Shown here: positions 1 through 8,322 of the stretch, one piece after another
How the letters are laid out: the number at the start of each line of letters is the position of its first letter
How positions within the stretch are numbered: the first letter of the stretch is position 1
Source: Paenibacillus_G sp049942825
Lineage (GTDB): Bacteria; Bacillota; Bacilli; Paenibacillales; NBRC-103111
DNA length: 64,000 nt
Reading direction: 5' to 3'
Assembly: GCF_049942825.1 (NCBI RefSeq)
Contig: NZ_CP187970.1
Coordinates: 7,936,001 to 8,000,000 of the forward strand
Program-made: the position numbers and the translations under genes
Notes under the pieces: model-generated
Seen by the model: the letters and a program-made list of their open reading frames with translations, nothing else
Told to the model about the DNA's origin: nothing
Database searches by the model: none

Positions 1-584
1 GCGAAGAGCATGCCGCCGTCCCGGCTCTCCCCATGCCGCCACTTCCAGTCGAGATAGTGCACCCGCTCGTCGCCGAACTCGTAGAGGTTGCGGAAATAAA
101 GGGGAAAGCGCTTAAGTTCATTCAGCTGCGAAGCCTCCAGCAGAACCGCATCCGGCGCATCCGAGCGGGTAGCGAACGCCGTCAGGAGGCTCGGCAGCAG
201 GTCGTCATACTGGGTCGTGACAATCTCTACGTCAATTCCCGGGTGCTCCGCGACATACCGCTTCACGAGCCCCTCGTAGCCGCTGCCGGCCCACACCCAT
301 AGGCGCAGCGTGACCTGCGGGGCTTGGGGAGCCACCGCCGGCAGCTGTACCGCCTGCGGCGTGCAGGCGCCCATAAGCAGGCTGACGAGCAGCAGCGGCC
401 ATACAGCCGGCTGCCGGAACCGCCAGGCCCCAGACCGCCAAGGCGTACAGGCGCCTAGCAGCTGCCATAGGGCCGGCCACCTGGACCGCCAATCCCCCAC
501 GGACTGCCCGGGCCCGGCCTGCTCCATCCGTCTCCCGCAGCCTGCGGCCGTTCTCTTCCCTGCCGGATCAAGCCGCACCGCCAT
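1..584 (-). CDS. Extracellular solute-binding lipoprotein, partial (3' end outside window)
   Basis: Family 1 type solute-binding protein of a sugar-type ABC importer, anchored to the outer face of the membrane. The reading frame starts at 584 and contains a hydrophobic stretch ending in the lipobox LLMGAC, followed by a Pro/Ala/Gln-rich linker and then TLRLWVWAGSGYEGLVKRY, typical of the mature start of these proteins. A second ATG at 527 has a better-spaced GGGAG and may be the real start, because the AGGAGG before 584 is only one base away. The first ATG overlaps the end of the upstream sensor kinase gene, so the two are co-transcribed. The C-terminal part lies beyond base 1. The family call is firm, the substrate is unknown. 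Confidence 0.8.
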   Translation of the reverse strand, partial: MAVRLDPAGKRTAAGCGRRMEQAGPGQSVGDWRSRWPALWQLLGACTPWRSGAWRFRQPAVWPLLLVSLLMGACTPQAVQLPAVAPQAPQVTLRLWVWAGSGYEGLVKRYVAEHPGIDVEIVTTQYDDLLPSLLTAFATRSDAPDAVLLEASQLNELKRFPLYFRNLYEFGDERVHYLDWKWRHGESRDGGMLF

Positions 585-2391
585 CCCTCCTCTCTTGCGC
601 GGTCCGCTCTCCCGCGGCCGTGCCGTTCAGCGGCAGCGTGAGCTCCACCCGCAGGCCGCCGAGCGGGCTCTGGCTGAGCCGCAGGCCGTGCGGCTCGCCG
701 AAGAACGCGCCGATCTGGCGGTGCAGGTTCGGCAGCCCGATGCCCCGACCGCCTTCTTCGGCCACGGCCTCCGTGCGGATCCGCTGCTCCAGCTCCCTAA
801 GCTGTGCCTCGCCCAGACCAGAACCATTGTCCTCTACGGAGCAGTGGAGGGTAACTCCTTCCGCGCGGATGGCTACCCGCAGCAGCCACTCTCCATCCTC
901 CTTGTTCTCCAGCCCGTGGTGGAAAGCGTTCTCGACCAGCGGCTGCAGCAGCAGACGCGGGACCGGCTGGTCTTCCAGGCCTTCATCGACATCCATGAGC
1001 ACAGTGAACTGGTCCCGGTACCTGGATCGCTGCAGGAGCAGGTACCGCTCCAGCTGCTCCAGATCCTCCCTCAGCGGCACGAGCTCGCTGGACGGATGCA
1101 CGCTGTAGCGCAGCAGGTCGCTCAGTGCCAGCGTCATCTCCTGCGCATCCTCCCGCCGGCCGTCCTCGATCGTCCAGTAGATGAGGTTAAGCGAGTTGTA
1201 GAGAAAATGCGGACGGAACTGTGCCTTCAGCGCCACCAGCCTCGCCCGCTGCTCGCTGATCTGCTGCTCGGAGAGACGCTGGACCACCTCGTCGAGCTGG
1301 GCGACCATGCCGTTATAATTGGCGTAGAGCTGTGTAAGCTCCCGGCTGGCGAACCGCCCCTTCACCGTCAGCAGCCGCCCCCGGCCAACCCGGTTCAGGC
1401 CTTCCGCCAGCCGGCGGATCGGCCTGGTCAGTGTCCAGCTGTAGAAAGCCGTCAGGACGAGCGCAATCCCCGCCCCCGCCGCCATGGCCACGAGCACATT
1501 CATCCACATCTGACGCGCGTCTCCGTAGAACGCCTGCTTGGGGAAGTAGGCAATGACCGTCCACCCGCTGTAAGCGGATTTCGCATAGGTGACGTACACC
1601 TCCCGCTGGTCCTCCCTCGTCTTCCATTCGAAGAAGGGCGGAGCCGGTCCGCCGAACCGGGAGTACAAGGCGACATCGGCTGCCGTCCCGATCTCCCGGG
1701 GCTCCGTCGAATACACGATATTGCCCGAGCGGTCCATGACCTGCACTTTGCGCTCGACCCGCTGCCCCGTCTCTCCGATGATCCGGTTGATCTTCTCTAC
1801 CGGGAAGACGATGAACTGGTCGCCGACCGTCTCGAGGCTCCTGCGGTCCTTCACCTTCCGGGCCCCGATGATCGCCGGGATCTCGCCGTCGCGCCAGGCC
1901 GGGCCATACACCCACAGCATCCGCCCGTCCTGCGTCGACATCCTTCCGTACCACGGGGTCAGGGAGACCTCGTCGTGCTGCCTCCAGAACAGCTGAAGAG
2001 CATCGCTCGACGCGTACACCCGGCCGTCGCGGTCGAACAGATGCACCAGCATATCGTTGGCGAGATAACGCGCCTTCTCGGCCATATACCGGCCCAGCTC
2101 CAGAGGATCCGGAAGCGGACCGCCCTTCCCCGGTGCCGTCAGCGCGTCCTGTACCCGGGGATCGAATGCAAGCATCTGCGAGAACTGGTCGTACTGCCGC
2201 AGGAGCACGTCGATTTTGGCGGAGAGCTGCTCTACCGACTCCTGCGTATAGCCTGCCGTCCGGTTCATAACCAGCTGGGAGGTCAGACGGTAGTTGAACA
2301 TGTTCGTTAGGGCTATCACGAGCACCGCAATGACGAACATCCCGGCCAGCAGCTGCACGAAGATCGGCAGGGGACGTCCCGGAAGCCGCAT
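568..2391 (-). CDS. Two-component sensor histidine kinase, YesM family
   Basis: Membrane sensor kinase of about 607 residues. It has a first membrane helix near residues 8-30, a large extracellular sensor region, a second helix near 292-315, a HAMP segment (RPIRRLAEGLNRV), the phospho-acceptor box with QFRPHFLYNSLN (His_kinase family PF06580) and a GHKL ATPase end with DNGSGLG and GRGIGLPNL. Start 2391 was chosen because AAAGAGGTGAG lies just upstream; the longer frame to 2565 has no such site. Kinases of this family normally pair with an AraC-type YesN regulator controlling carbohydrate transport. Here the next gene is a solute-binding lipoprotein that overlaps its stop codon, so the kinase probably senses the sugar handled by that transporter. 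No regulator gene is visible in the window. Confidence 0.9.
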   Translation of the reverse strand: MRLPGRPLPIFVQLLAGMFVIAVLVIALTNMFNYRLTSQLVMNRTAGYTQESVEQLSAKIDVLLRQYDQFSQMLAFDPRVQDALTAPGKGGPLPDPLELGRYMAEKARYLANDMLVHLFDRDGRVYASSDALQLFWRQHDEVSLTPWYGRMSTQDGRMLWVYGPAWRDGEIPAIIGARKVKDRRSLETVGDQFIVFPVEKINRIIGETGQRVERKVQVMDRSGNIVYSTEPREIGTAADVALYSRFGGPAPPFFEWKTREDQREVYVTYAKSAYSGWTVIAYFPKQAFYGDARQMWMNVLVAMAAGAGIALVLTAFYSWTLTRPIRRLAEGLNRVGRGRLLTVKGRFASRELTQLYANYNGMVAQLDEVVQRLSEQQISEQRARLVALKAQFRPHFLYNSLNLIYWTIEDGRREDAQEMTLALSDLLRYSVHPSSELVPLREDLEQLERYLLLQRSRYRDQFTVLMDVDEGLEDQPVPRLLLQPLVENAFHHGLENKEDGEWLLRVAIRAEGVTLHCSVEDNGSGLGEAQLRELEQRIRTEAVAEEGGRGIGLPNLHRQIGAFFGEPHGLRLSQSPLGGLRVELTLPLNGTAAGERTAQERRDGGAA

Positions 2392-2610
2392 GAGTCTCAC
2401 CTCTTTGCCGGCCGGAATGCCTGCATCCGCTTCAGGCCCCTTACCGGTATATGTTGGTTTTCGTTCCACGGTCCTTGAGGCTGCGGAGATGGGCCAAGGA
2501 TCTGTGCATCCGCCAGGCCCCTTCGACAGCAGCCAGAGGAATGCGCTTTCATTCGTATGGTTCAAAAAACCGGAGGCACACTTCTCCCCCGGCCCCGAAT
2601 ATCCCCGAAG

Positions 2611-3051
2611 CTACTTCCCGAGGAACGACTCCAGCATCCAGACATGCTTCTCCAGCGAGCTGTGGATGGCAAGCAGCATATCGCCTGTCGTCTCGTCGTT
2701 CACCTTCTCCGCGAGCGCCATGCCCTCCTTCAGCTCTCCGATCAGGATGCCGAAGTCCGACACGATCGATGCCACCATCGCTTCCGCATTCTCTCCGCCT
2801 GCCGCCTCGCGTACGCTTGCTTTATCAAGAATCTCACGCATCGTGGCTACCGGCTCGCCCTTGAGGGCCAGGAGTCTTTCCGCCAGGTTATCCACGTGCA
2901 GAGCCGCTTCCGTGTAAAGTTCTTCGAACTTCGTATGTAGGGTGAAAAATTGAGGGCCTTTTACGTACCAGTGGAAATTATGCAGCTTGATGTACAGCAG
3001 ACTCCAGTTGGCGATCTGTGTGTTGAGCACTTCGGTCAGGTTCTGGGACAT
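2611..3051 (-). CDS. Dps/MrgA family DNA-protecting ferritin-like protein
   Basis: 146-residue Dps family protein that stores iron oxidised by peroxide and binds DNA as a dodecamer in the cytoplasm. The inter-subunit ferroxidase signature is clear: NFHWYVKGPQFFTLHTKFEE near residues 24-43, followed by HVDNLAERL. The length matches the family. An AGGAGG site precedes the ATG. The gene is single, in the same direction as its neighbours but with long spacers. In Bacillus mrgA is controlled by PerR; I looked for a PerR-like TTATAAT palindrome upstream and did not find a convincing one. Confidence 0.93.
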   Translation of the reverse strand: MSQNLTEVLNTQIANWSLLYIKLHNFHWYVKGPQFFTLHTKFEELYTEAALHVDNLAERLLALKGEPVATMREILDKASVREAAGGENAEAMVASIVSDFGILIGELKEGMALAEKVNDETTGDMLLAIHSSLEKHVWMLESFLGK

Positions 3052-3361
3052 AGCAAAGCATCCTCCTCGTCATTTTCTTCTAAATTCGCACCTCAAAATA
3101 AGCATATCATAGAACAGAAAGAGCGTATATTGTTCTTCCGCCCCTTGTCCGGCCGCCCTTTTCTCCCATACCGGGAATTATGTCTTCCCTTCCGGCCCGG
3201 AAGCTGTCGAACAGTGGGAATATTTGTTTCCACGTGGAACAATGCGTCGGCATGATTCTTCCCGAACCCTCTTACTATGGCAAAATTCGCCTCGATTTAT
3301 CCGCCCGAAGTCGGGATATGGCCGCCACCGATCTACGAGTGCCCGAACCCCCCTGCTTCAA
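3052..3361. other. Intergenic region, no gene seen
   Basis: Spacer between the 3' end of the spo0M-like gene and the dps start. Apart from the dps ribosome binding site and a terminator at its left end I see no credible coding frame, repeat or operator. Confidence 0.5.
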
Positions 3362-3397
3362 CAAAAAAGACCCCCGTTTCCTTAGAAACGAAGGCCT
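3362..3397 (-). terminator. Intrinsic terminator of the spo0M-like gene
   Basis: Read on the minus strand, AGGCCTTCGTTTC pairs with GAAACGGGGGTCT around a TAAG loop (13 pairs including G-U) and is followed by TTTTT. It lies about 20 bases past the stop codon. Confidence 0.8.
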
Positions 3398-3417
3398 TTC
3401 TTCCATTTGCCGCCAAA

Positions 3418-4191
3418 TCAGCTGTATCTCGAGATCAGCTCGCGCAGCTCGCCTGCGACCGACTGGGCGCCGCGGCGCAGCTCGCTGCCCGGAATCGTGA
3501 AGCGCACGAAACTCTCGTCGGTTTCCATCGCTTCGGCGAAGAGTCCCATCAGGCCGCGCGCCTTGCGGTCGATCTGCAGGAAGAGCTCCAGATCGTCGCC
3601 CTTCTTGAAGAAGAGCACCTCAAGCTCATCGAGCTGGCCGCGGAAGTGGGTCGACGGCACGAATTCGAATTCCTGTACGAATGGCAGCCGGCCGCCGAGC
3701 CGCGGCGCATAATCGTTCGTGACCTCGCGAAGACGGAAGCCGAGGATATCGAGCGCATCCAGCACGGTCTGCATGTGCTCGTAAGGCACAATCTCGATAT
3801 GATCGCGGTCTGTCGGATCGACGGCATTGGCGATATCGAGGCCCGTCTCGATCCAGACGTTCGCCCCCCGCAGGGAGATCGGCGCGTAGTCCGGGATGAT
3901 GAGGGAGAACGGAATTTCGCGGCGCTCGCCCGCCTGGACGAGGAAGCCCTCGGTGACGCGGATCTTGGCCACTTCGGCCGTCTTGCGTACTTTCTGGTCG
4001 TTCTCTTCCTTGATGTACTGCGTTTTGATATAGATATAGATCGAATCGATCTGCTGCTCGGTTTGTCCGCCCTGAATCACCACGACGCCGCTCAGCTCGC
4101 CGCCGACCGTCACCTGTGCGTTATGCAGCTGGGTATCCACCTTCGCCGATCCGATTCCCACACTGGCCAGCACTTTCTTGAAAAACGACAT
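3418..4191 (-). CDS. Sporulation-control protein Spo0M family (arrestin-like)
   Basis: 257-residue cytoplasmic protein of the SpoOM family (PF07070), which has an arrestin-like fold. In Bacillus subtilis loss of Spo0M disturbs early sporulation. It begins MSFFKKVLASVGIGSAKVDT and contains the family-typical GGELSGVVVIQGGQ and the central ERREIPFSLIIPDYAPIS. Start 4191 has AGGAGG nine bases upstream; an ATG seven codons further upstream overlaps that site and is less likely. It is transcribed alone, with a strong terminator just after the stop. The family assignment is secure; the exact cellular partner is not known from the sequence. Confidence 0.88.
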   Translation of the reverse strand: MSFFKKVLASVGIGSAKVDTQLHNAQVTVGGELSGVVVIQGGQTEQQIDSIYIYIKTQYIKEENDQKVRKTAEVAKIRVTEGFLVQAGERREIPFSLIIPDYAPISLRGANVWIETGLDIANAVDPTDRDHIEIVPYEHMQTVLDALDILGFRLREVTNDYAPRLGGRLPFVQEFEFVPSTHFRGQLDELEVLFFKKGDDLELFLQIDRKARGLMGLFAEAMETDESFVRFTIPGSELRRGAQSVAGELRELISRYS

Positions 4192-4274
4192 TCCCATCCG
4201 CCTCCTTAGCATCTAGGCTCCTTCGAGCCGCATATCCCTTCTTACGCAGAGCTTCCCCGGCGGTTTCAGCCCCG

Positions 4275-4940
4275 TCAGCGGGGTTCCCCCCGCTTCTTGA
4301 ATGCCCGGTAGCCCCGGCGTACCGCATTCATCACGAAGTCGGGGACCGGGATGCGGTGAAGCAGGGGCACGCGCAGATAGAAGCGGTCGTACGCCTTCTT
4401 CAGGTCCGGCCACATCCGGCATTCATCCGTCTTGAGGAAATCGGAGACATCGACCACCATCCCGCGGCCTTCTTTCATCATCACGTTCTTCCCGTGCACG
4501 TCGTGCGGCCTTAGTCCCCGGGCCGACGCATAGGCAAGGGCCTCGTCGATGTCTTCAATGACCCTGCGGGGAATCGGGATTCCCCTGCGTACGCAGTCAT
4601 AAAGGGTTACGCCTTCCAGGCGCCGCAGCACCAGGTAGTTCCCCCCGTAATGGTAGCATTCGGAGTATGCCGGATGCCGGCCGAGCCGCCGGTACACCTC
4701 CGCCTCTTCCTGGAGGCCTGGCCGGCCTGGAGCGTAGATCTTGATGACCAGACGGGGGTAGTCCGGATGGGATACCACGACGGCATAGTTGCCGGCGCCG
4801 ACCAGCTTCCACGGCTTCGGCAGCCGGTGGACGACAACCGGCTCATGCAGATGCTCACTGGCGACGGACAGCCCGGGCAGCAGCTCGCTCTCGATCCGGT
4901 CGATCAGAGCGGAGAAGTGGCTGTCCGCCCCATAGGTCAT
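4275..4940 (-). CDS. Protein-kinase-like (RIO/Ser-Thr kinase-like) protein
   Basis: 221-residue small kinase-fold protein. The N lobe has GAGNYAVVV with VIKIYAP as the likely ATP-binding lysine segment. The catalytic loop reads RGLRPHDVHGKNVMM, the place where ordinary kinases have HRDLKxxN, and VVDVSDFLKTDE stands in the position of DFG, so the loop has the kinase outline with variant residues. Similar proteins are annotated as serine/threonine protein kinases in Paenibacillus. Start 4940 was chosen because GGAGGAT precedes it; the ATG at 4955 lacks one. It begins four bases after the SMP-30 gene stops, so the two form an operon. Substrate unknown. Confidence 0.7.
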   Translation of the reverse strand: MTYGADSHFSALIDRIESELLPGLSVASEHLHEPVVVHRLPKPWKLVGAGNYAVVVSHPDYPRLVIKIYAPGRPGLQEEAEVYRRLGRHPAYSECYHYGGNYLVLRRLEGVTLYDCVRRGIPIPRRVIEDIDEALAYASARGLRPHDVHGKNVMMKEGRGMVVDVSDFLKTDECRMWPDLKKAYDRFYLRVPLLHRIPVPDFVMNAVRRGYRAFKKRGEPR

Positions 4941-4944
4941 GGAC

Positions 4945-5835
4945 TTATCCTCCATAGAAGCCGGCCGCCCGTCCCTTCACCCCGGGCCGGGCCCGGAACA
5001 ACCCTCCGGCCAGCGGCTGCTCCGCCAGCTGCTCGTCCGGGATCCAGCTCCGGGCCGTCGTGATGTAGAGCTCGCCGTAATCTTCCCCGCCGAAGGCGCA
5101 CGAGGTCACCTGGGCCGCCGGAACCGGGATCCGCCCGATCCGCTCGCCCGTCAGCGGATTCCAGCGGGATACCTGCCAGCCCCCCCACTCGGCGATCCAC
5201 AGCATGCCTTCGTTATCCACCGTCATTCCGTCGGGAAACCCCTTCTCCCCCTCATAGGAAACAACGGTGCGGCGTCCCGTCAGCTCTCCGCTCGCCAGAT
5301 CATAATCGAACGCATCCACCCGCCGGGTCGGCGTATCGATGTAATACATCGTGGAGTTGTCGGGGCTCCAGCCAAGCCCGTTCGAGGTCGTAATCCCCTC
5401 CAGCACGCGGCGTAGGCTCCCGTCCGCCTCCAGGCAGTACAGGGAGCCCGTTGGCTCCGATTCCCGCAGATTCATCGTGCCGGCCCAGAACCGCCCGGCC
5501 TCATCGCACTTGCCGTCGTTGAAGCGGTTGCCTTCCAGCCCCTCTTCCGGATCATGCAGCTTCGTGAGCTGCTCCGTCTCCAAGTCCAGCCGGTACAGCC
5601 CCTGCTGCATCGCCAGCACAAGCCCGTCCCCGGTCCGCGGCACGGCCGCTCCGACCCGCCGGTCGAGCTGGATCGTCCGGTGCCCGCCTGCCTCCGATGG
5701 ATCATAGAAGTGCACCCGCCTGCCCTCAATGTCGACCCATAGAAGCCTGCCGCTGCGGTGATCCCACACCGGCCCTTCCCCGAGAGCCGCCCGTATATCC
5801 CAAACCAATTCCGCCATCGCCTGTGTTTCCCCCAT
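4945..5835 (-). CDS. SMP-30/gluconolactonase/LRE family protein
   Basis: About 296-residue six-bladed propeller of the SMP-30/regucalcin/gluconolactonase family (PF08450), metal-dependent lactonases that hydrolyse sugar lactones. Family motifs are present: LGEGPVWD near the N terminus, LEGNRFNDGKCDEAGRFWAGTMN, TTSNGLGWSPD, and FPDGMTVDNEGMLWIAEWGG. These carry the usual metal-binding Glu, Asn and Asp residues. Start 5835 is favoured by AGGAGG eleven bases upstream; 5817 (MAELVW) is also possible. The protein-kinase-like gene follows after four bases. The in vivo lactone is not predictable from the sequence. Confidence 0.87.
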   Translation of the reverse strand: MGETQAMAELVWDIRAALGEGPVWDHRSGRLLWVDIEGRRVHFYDPSEAGGHRTIQLDRRVGAAVPRTGDGLVLAMQQGLYRLDLETEQLTKLHDPEEGLEGNRFNDGKCDEAGRFWAGTMNLRESEPTGSLYCLEADGSLRRVLEGITTSNGLGWSPDNSTMYYIDTPTRRVDAFDYDLASGELTGRRTVVSYEGEKGFPDGMTVDNEGMLWIAEWGGWQVSRWNPLTGERIGRIPVPAAQVTSCAFGGEDYGELYITTARSWIPDEQLAEQPLAGGLFRARPGVKGRAAGFYGG

Positions 5836-5970
5836 TGCTCCAGCGTCCTCCTCTTCCGATGCCGTCCGGCAATCCCCATTTGCTTCCATTGTAGCATAGG
5901 ATAAGCCGGTAAGCGACGGCGTGCCGGCGGAAATCCGGAGTCGATCAACCCCTGCCGTGCCCCGTTTCCC

Positions 5971-7470
5971 CTACAGAATCGGGGACAGCAGCCTGGCCAT
6001 CGACTCGATGATCCGGCTCAGCAGGCCCCTTCTCCGGTAGAGCTCCACCGTGAACTCCCGGCAGTAGGCAAGGTCCTTCTCGAAGGCGCTCTCCAGCTTG
6101 CATGCGGTCTGCTCATCGTAGAGAAAGGCATTGATCTCGAAGTTGAGCTCGAAGCTCCGGTGATCCATATTCGCCGTGCCGACGGAGGCGGCTTTGCCGT
6201 CCACCACCATCGTTTTGGCATGAAGGAAGCCCCGCTGGTACTGGAAGCAGCGCGCCCCCACCTGCAGCAGCTCGCCGACATGAGCCTGCGTCGCCCACTG
6301 GACAAGCCGGTGATCGCCCTTGAACGGGACCATGAGGCGGACGTCGACACCGGAGAGCGCCGCGATTTTGAGCGCGGTCATGACACTCTCGTCCGGAACG
6401 AAGTACGGCGTCTGCAGCCATATCCGATCCCGGGCCTCGTGAATGAGCTTGATCAGCGCCGTCTTGATCTGCTGCCGGTCCGTATTCGGGCCGCTCGTGA
6501 CGATCTGCACGGCCGCCCCTCCCGGCTGCCGTTCCATCGGCGGGAAGAACGCGGTCTGCTCCTTGTCCGTGAGGGTCTGGCCCGAAGCCAGCGACCAGTC
6601 CATAAGGAAGTACCGCTGGAGCTCATACACCGCCCCTCCCCTCAGCAGCAGGTGCGTATCCCGCCAATGCCCGATCCGGGGGTCGAGCCCCAGGTATTCA
6701 TTGCCGATATTGAAGCCCCCGATGAAGCCCACCTTCCCGTCGATGACGGCGACTTTGCGGTGGTTGCGGTAGTTGATCTTGAGGTTGAGGTACGGCACCA
6801 GCGAGGGGAAGAACGGGTAGACCTCGGCACCGGAGCGGGTCAGCTTCCGGGCCCACTTGCGGGGCAGGCCAGGCGAGCCGATCGCATCATACAGCAGCCT
6901 CACCTTAACTCCGCTCTGCGCTTTGTCCACCAGGATGGTCAGGAGGTCGGAGCCGATTTTATCGTAGGAGATTTTGTAGTAGAGCAGATGGATGTGCTCC
7001 TTCGCCTCCCGCAGATGTGCGAGCAGCGCTTCGAATTTCTCTTGTCCTTCCGTGAGCACGGTGACCTCGTTGTTCTGCGTAAGGATGGAGTGGCCGCTCT
7101 TGAGATTGAGATGGATGAGCGGCTGATAAGCTTCCGCGGCCGTATTGCGGTATTCCATCGATCCCTTGTCGATGCGGTACACCTGTTCATGGGCGACCGC
7201 CCGCACAACCCTCTCCGAGCGGCGTTTCATCTTATAGAGCTGCCTTCGGGCTAGATTCTGGCCGAATAGGAGATACAGGAAGAAGCCGAGCACCGGCAGG
7301 AAGAGGAGCACCATCAGCCAGGCCCAGGTCACACCGATATGCCGCCGCTCGAGGAAGATGATCGGGAACGCGAGTATGAAGTTGATGACAGGAAGCCATG
7401 TCGTAAAAAAAGTCCAAAGGCCGCCGCTCCAAAAATCAGGCAGCGTCGGCATGGCAGGCAGTGACAGCAT
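5971..7470 (-). CDS. cls: Cardiolipin synthase
   Basis: About 499-residue membrane phospholipase-D family enzyme that condenses two phosphatidylglycerol molecules into cardiolipin. Two N-terminal membrane helices (near residues 15-35 and 45-68) precede two HKD motifs: HRKVAVIDGKVGFIGG, and HAKTMVVDGKAASVGTANMD. The length fits bacterial Cls. The start at 7470 has GGGGGAG six bases upstream; ATG 7476 overlaps that site. It is transcribed alone on the minus strand. Paenibacilli usually carry more than one cls gene, so the role of this copy (house-keeping or stress) is open. Confidence 0.92.
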   Translation of the reverse strand: MLSLPAMPTLPDFWSGGLWTFFTTWLPVINFILAFPIIFLERRHIGVTWAWLMVLLFLPVLGFFLYLLFGQNLARRQLYKMKRRSERVVRAVAHEQVYRIDKGSMEYRNTAAEAYQPLIHLNLKSGHSILTQNNEVTVLTEGQEKFEALLAHLREAKEHIHLLYYKISYDKIGSDLLTILVDKAQSGVKVRLLYDAIGSPGLPRKWARKLTRSGAEVYPFFPSLVPYLNLKINYRNHRKVAVIDGKVGFIGGFNIGNEYLGLDPRIGHWRDTHLLLRGGAVYELQRYFLMDWSLASGQTLTDKEQTAFFPPMERQPGGAAVQIVTSGPNTDRQQIKTALIKLIHEARDRIWLQTPYFVPDESVMTALKIAALSGVDVRLMVPFKGDHRLVQWATQAHVGELLQVGARCFQYQRGFLHAKTMVVDGKAASVGTANMDHRSFELNFEINAFLYDEQTACKLESAFEKDLAYCREFTVELYRRRGLLSRIIESMARLLSPIL

Positions 7471-7794
7471 GCGCATCTCCCCCGATCCTCTATGATATGG
7501 ACGCCGCTTCCCGTGCAGGAAAGATAAGTTAGTGTCTGTCCCACTCCGGCGCCTTATTCCCTCAGGCTGAACGGACGCCGGTCCGTACGGCGGAGGAAAG
7601 CTCTCTTCCCTTACTTACCCTAAGGACGGGGGGAGGCGAAACCTTCCGGGACGGAGGCGGCGGTGGGGAGAAGAAGGGACGGAAGGAGCGCGAAGACGGA
7701 AGGCGGAGAAACAAGCGAAGGAAGCCCGGCCCCAGTCGGTCGTCCGGCACCCAGTGCCCCCCTGTACCGCACGGGCGGGAGCGATCACCACAGC
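7471..7794. other. Intergenic region, no gene seen
   Basis: Upstream of cls and downstream of the next small gene. It contains long purine and pyrimidine runs but no frame with a credible start or similarity. Confidence 0.45.
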
Positions 7795-7832
7795 AAAAAG
7801 ACCCGCTGCAGCCCGTAGGCTGCCCGCAGGTC
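7795..7832 (-). terminator. Intrinsic terminator after small gene 7886-8161
   Basis: On the minus strand AGACCTGC pairs with GCGGGTCT and the inner GCAGCC with GGCTGC, followed by TTTTT. Confidence 0.75.
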
Positions 7833-7885
7833 TTCGGCGGATGCTTCGGCATGCCTTCCGGATGCACGCGAATCAAAGGAACCGA

Positions 7886-8161
7886 CTACTCTTCTTGCAT
7901 CGGCGTCAGGCTGTTCAGCGCCTCTTCGTCTTCGGCCAGCAGGGAGCTTGTGAGCTCGAGCGCCTGCGGATTCACACCGTCCGGCACCTGGCCCAGCGAA
8001 CGGTGGGCTTTGTCCACCGCCGCATGCGCCTGCTCAATCAGCTGGGCGGACGGATGGGACTGGGCCTGTGTCACGGCATTATGCGCCTTCGCTTCCGAGT
8101 TCTGCGCCTGCGACACCGGGTTCTGCGACTGCAGACTGGAATCGTAATCGTAACGGGACAT
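7886..8161 (-). CDS. Small hydrophilic protein, function unknown
   Basis: 91-residue Gln/Ala/Ser-rich soluble protein beginning MSRYDYDSSLQSQNPVSQAQ, with no membrane segment and no cysteine. The strong GAAAGGAGGAGAAG site before the ATG and the dedicated terminator downstream argue that it is really expressed. The composition (short repeats of Q-A/Q-S, helical second half with acidic end LLAEDEEALNS) resembles small spore or stress proteins, but I recognise no family, so this stays hypothetical. Confidence 0.6.
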   Translation of the reverse strand: MSRYDYDSSLQSQNPVSQAQNSEAKAHNAVTQAQSHPSAQLIEQAHAAVDKAHRSLGQVPDGVNPQALELTSSLLAEDEEALNSLTPMQEE

Positions 8162-8322
8162 GGGCTTCTCCTCCTTTCCCTCTCGGCATCCCCCTTACTA
8201 TGGCAAGAATGGGGAAGGTTTATGCCGGGGCGGACAGCGGCGGCCGGTCCTTCCTGAAGGCAGGTCAACTGAAGACTGTCCTTCGATTGTGCGTGCAGGC
8301 GTGCAGGCGTGCGAGCGGCGGA

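Noticed and set aside
310..2310. 666-codon plus-strand frame antisense to the sensor kinase
   Set aside because: Low-complexity Arg/Leu/Pro translation without motif or ribosome binding site; shadow of the GC-rich kinase gene.
3052..3130. PerR box before dps
   Set aside because: No TTATAAT-N-ATTATAA-like palindrome is present.
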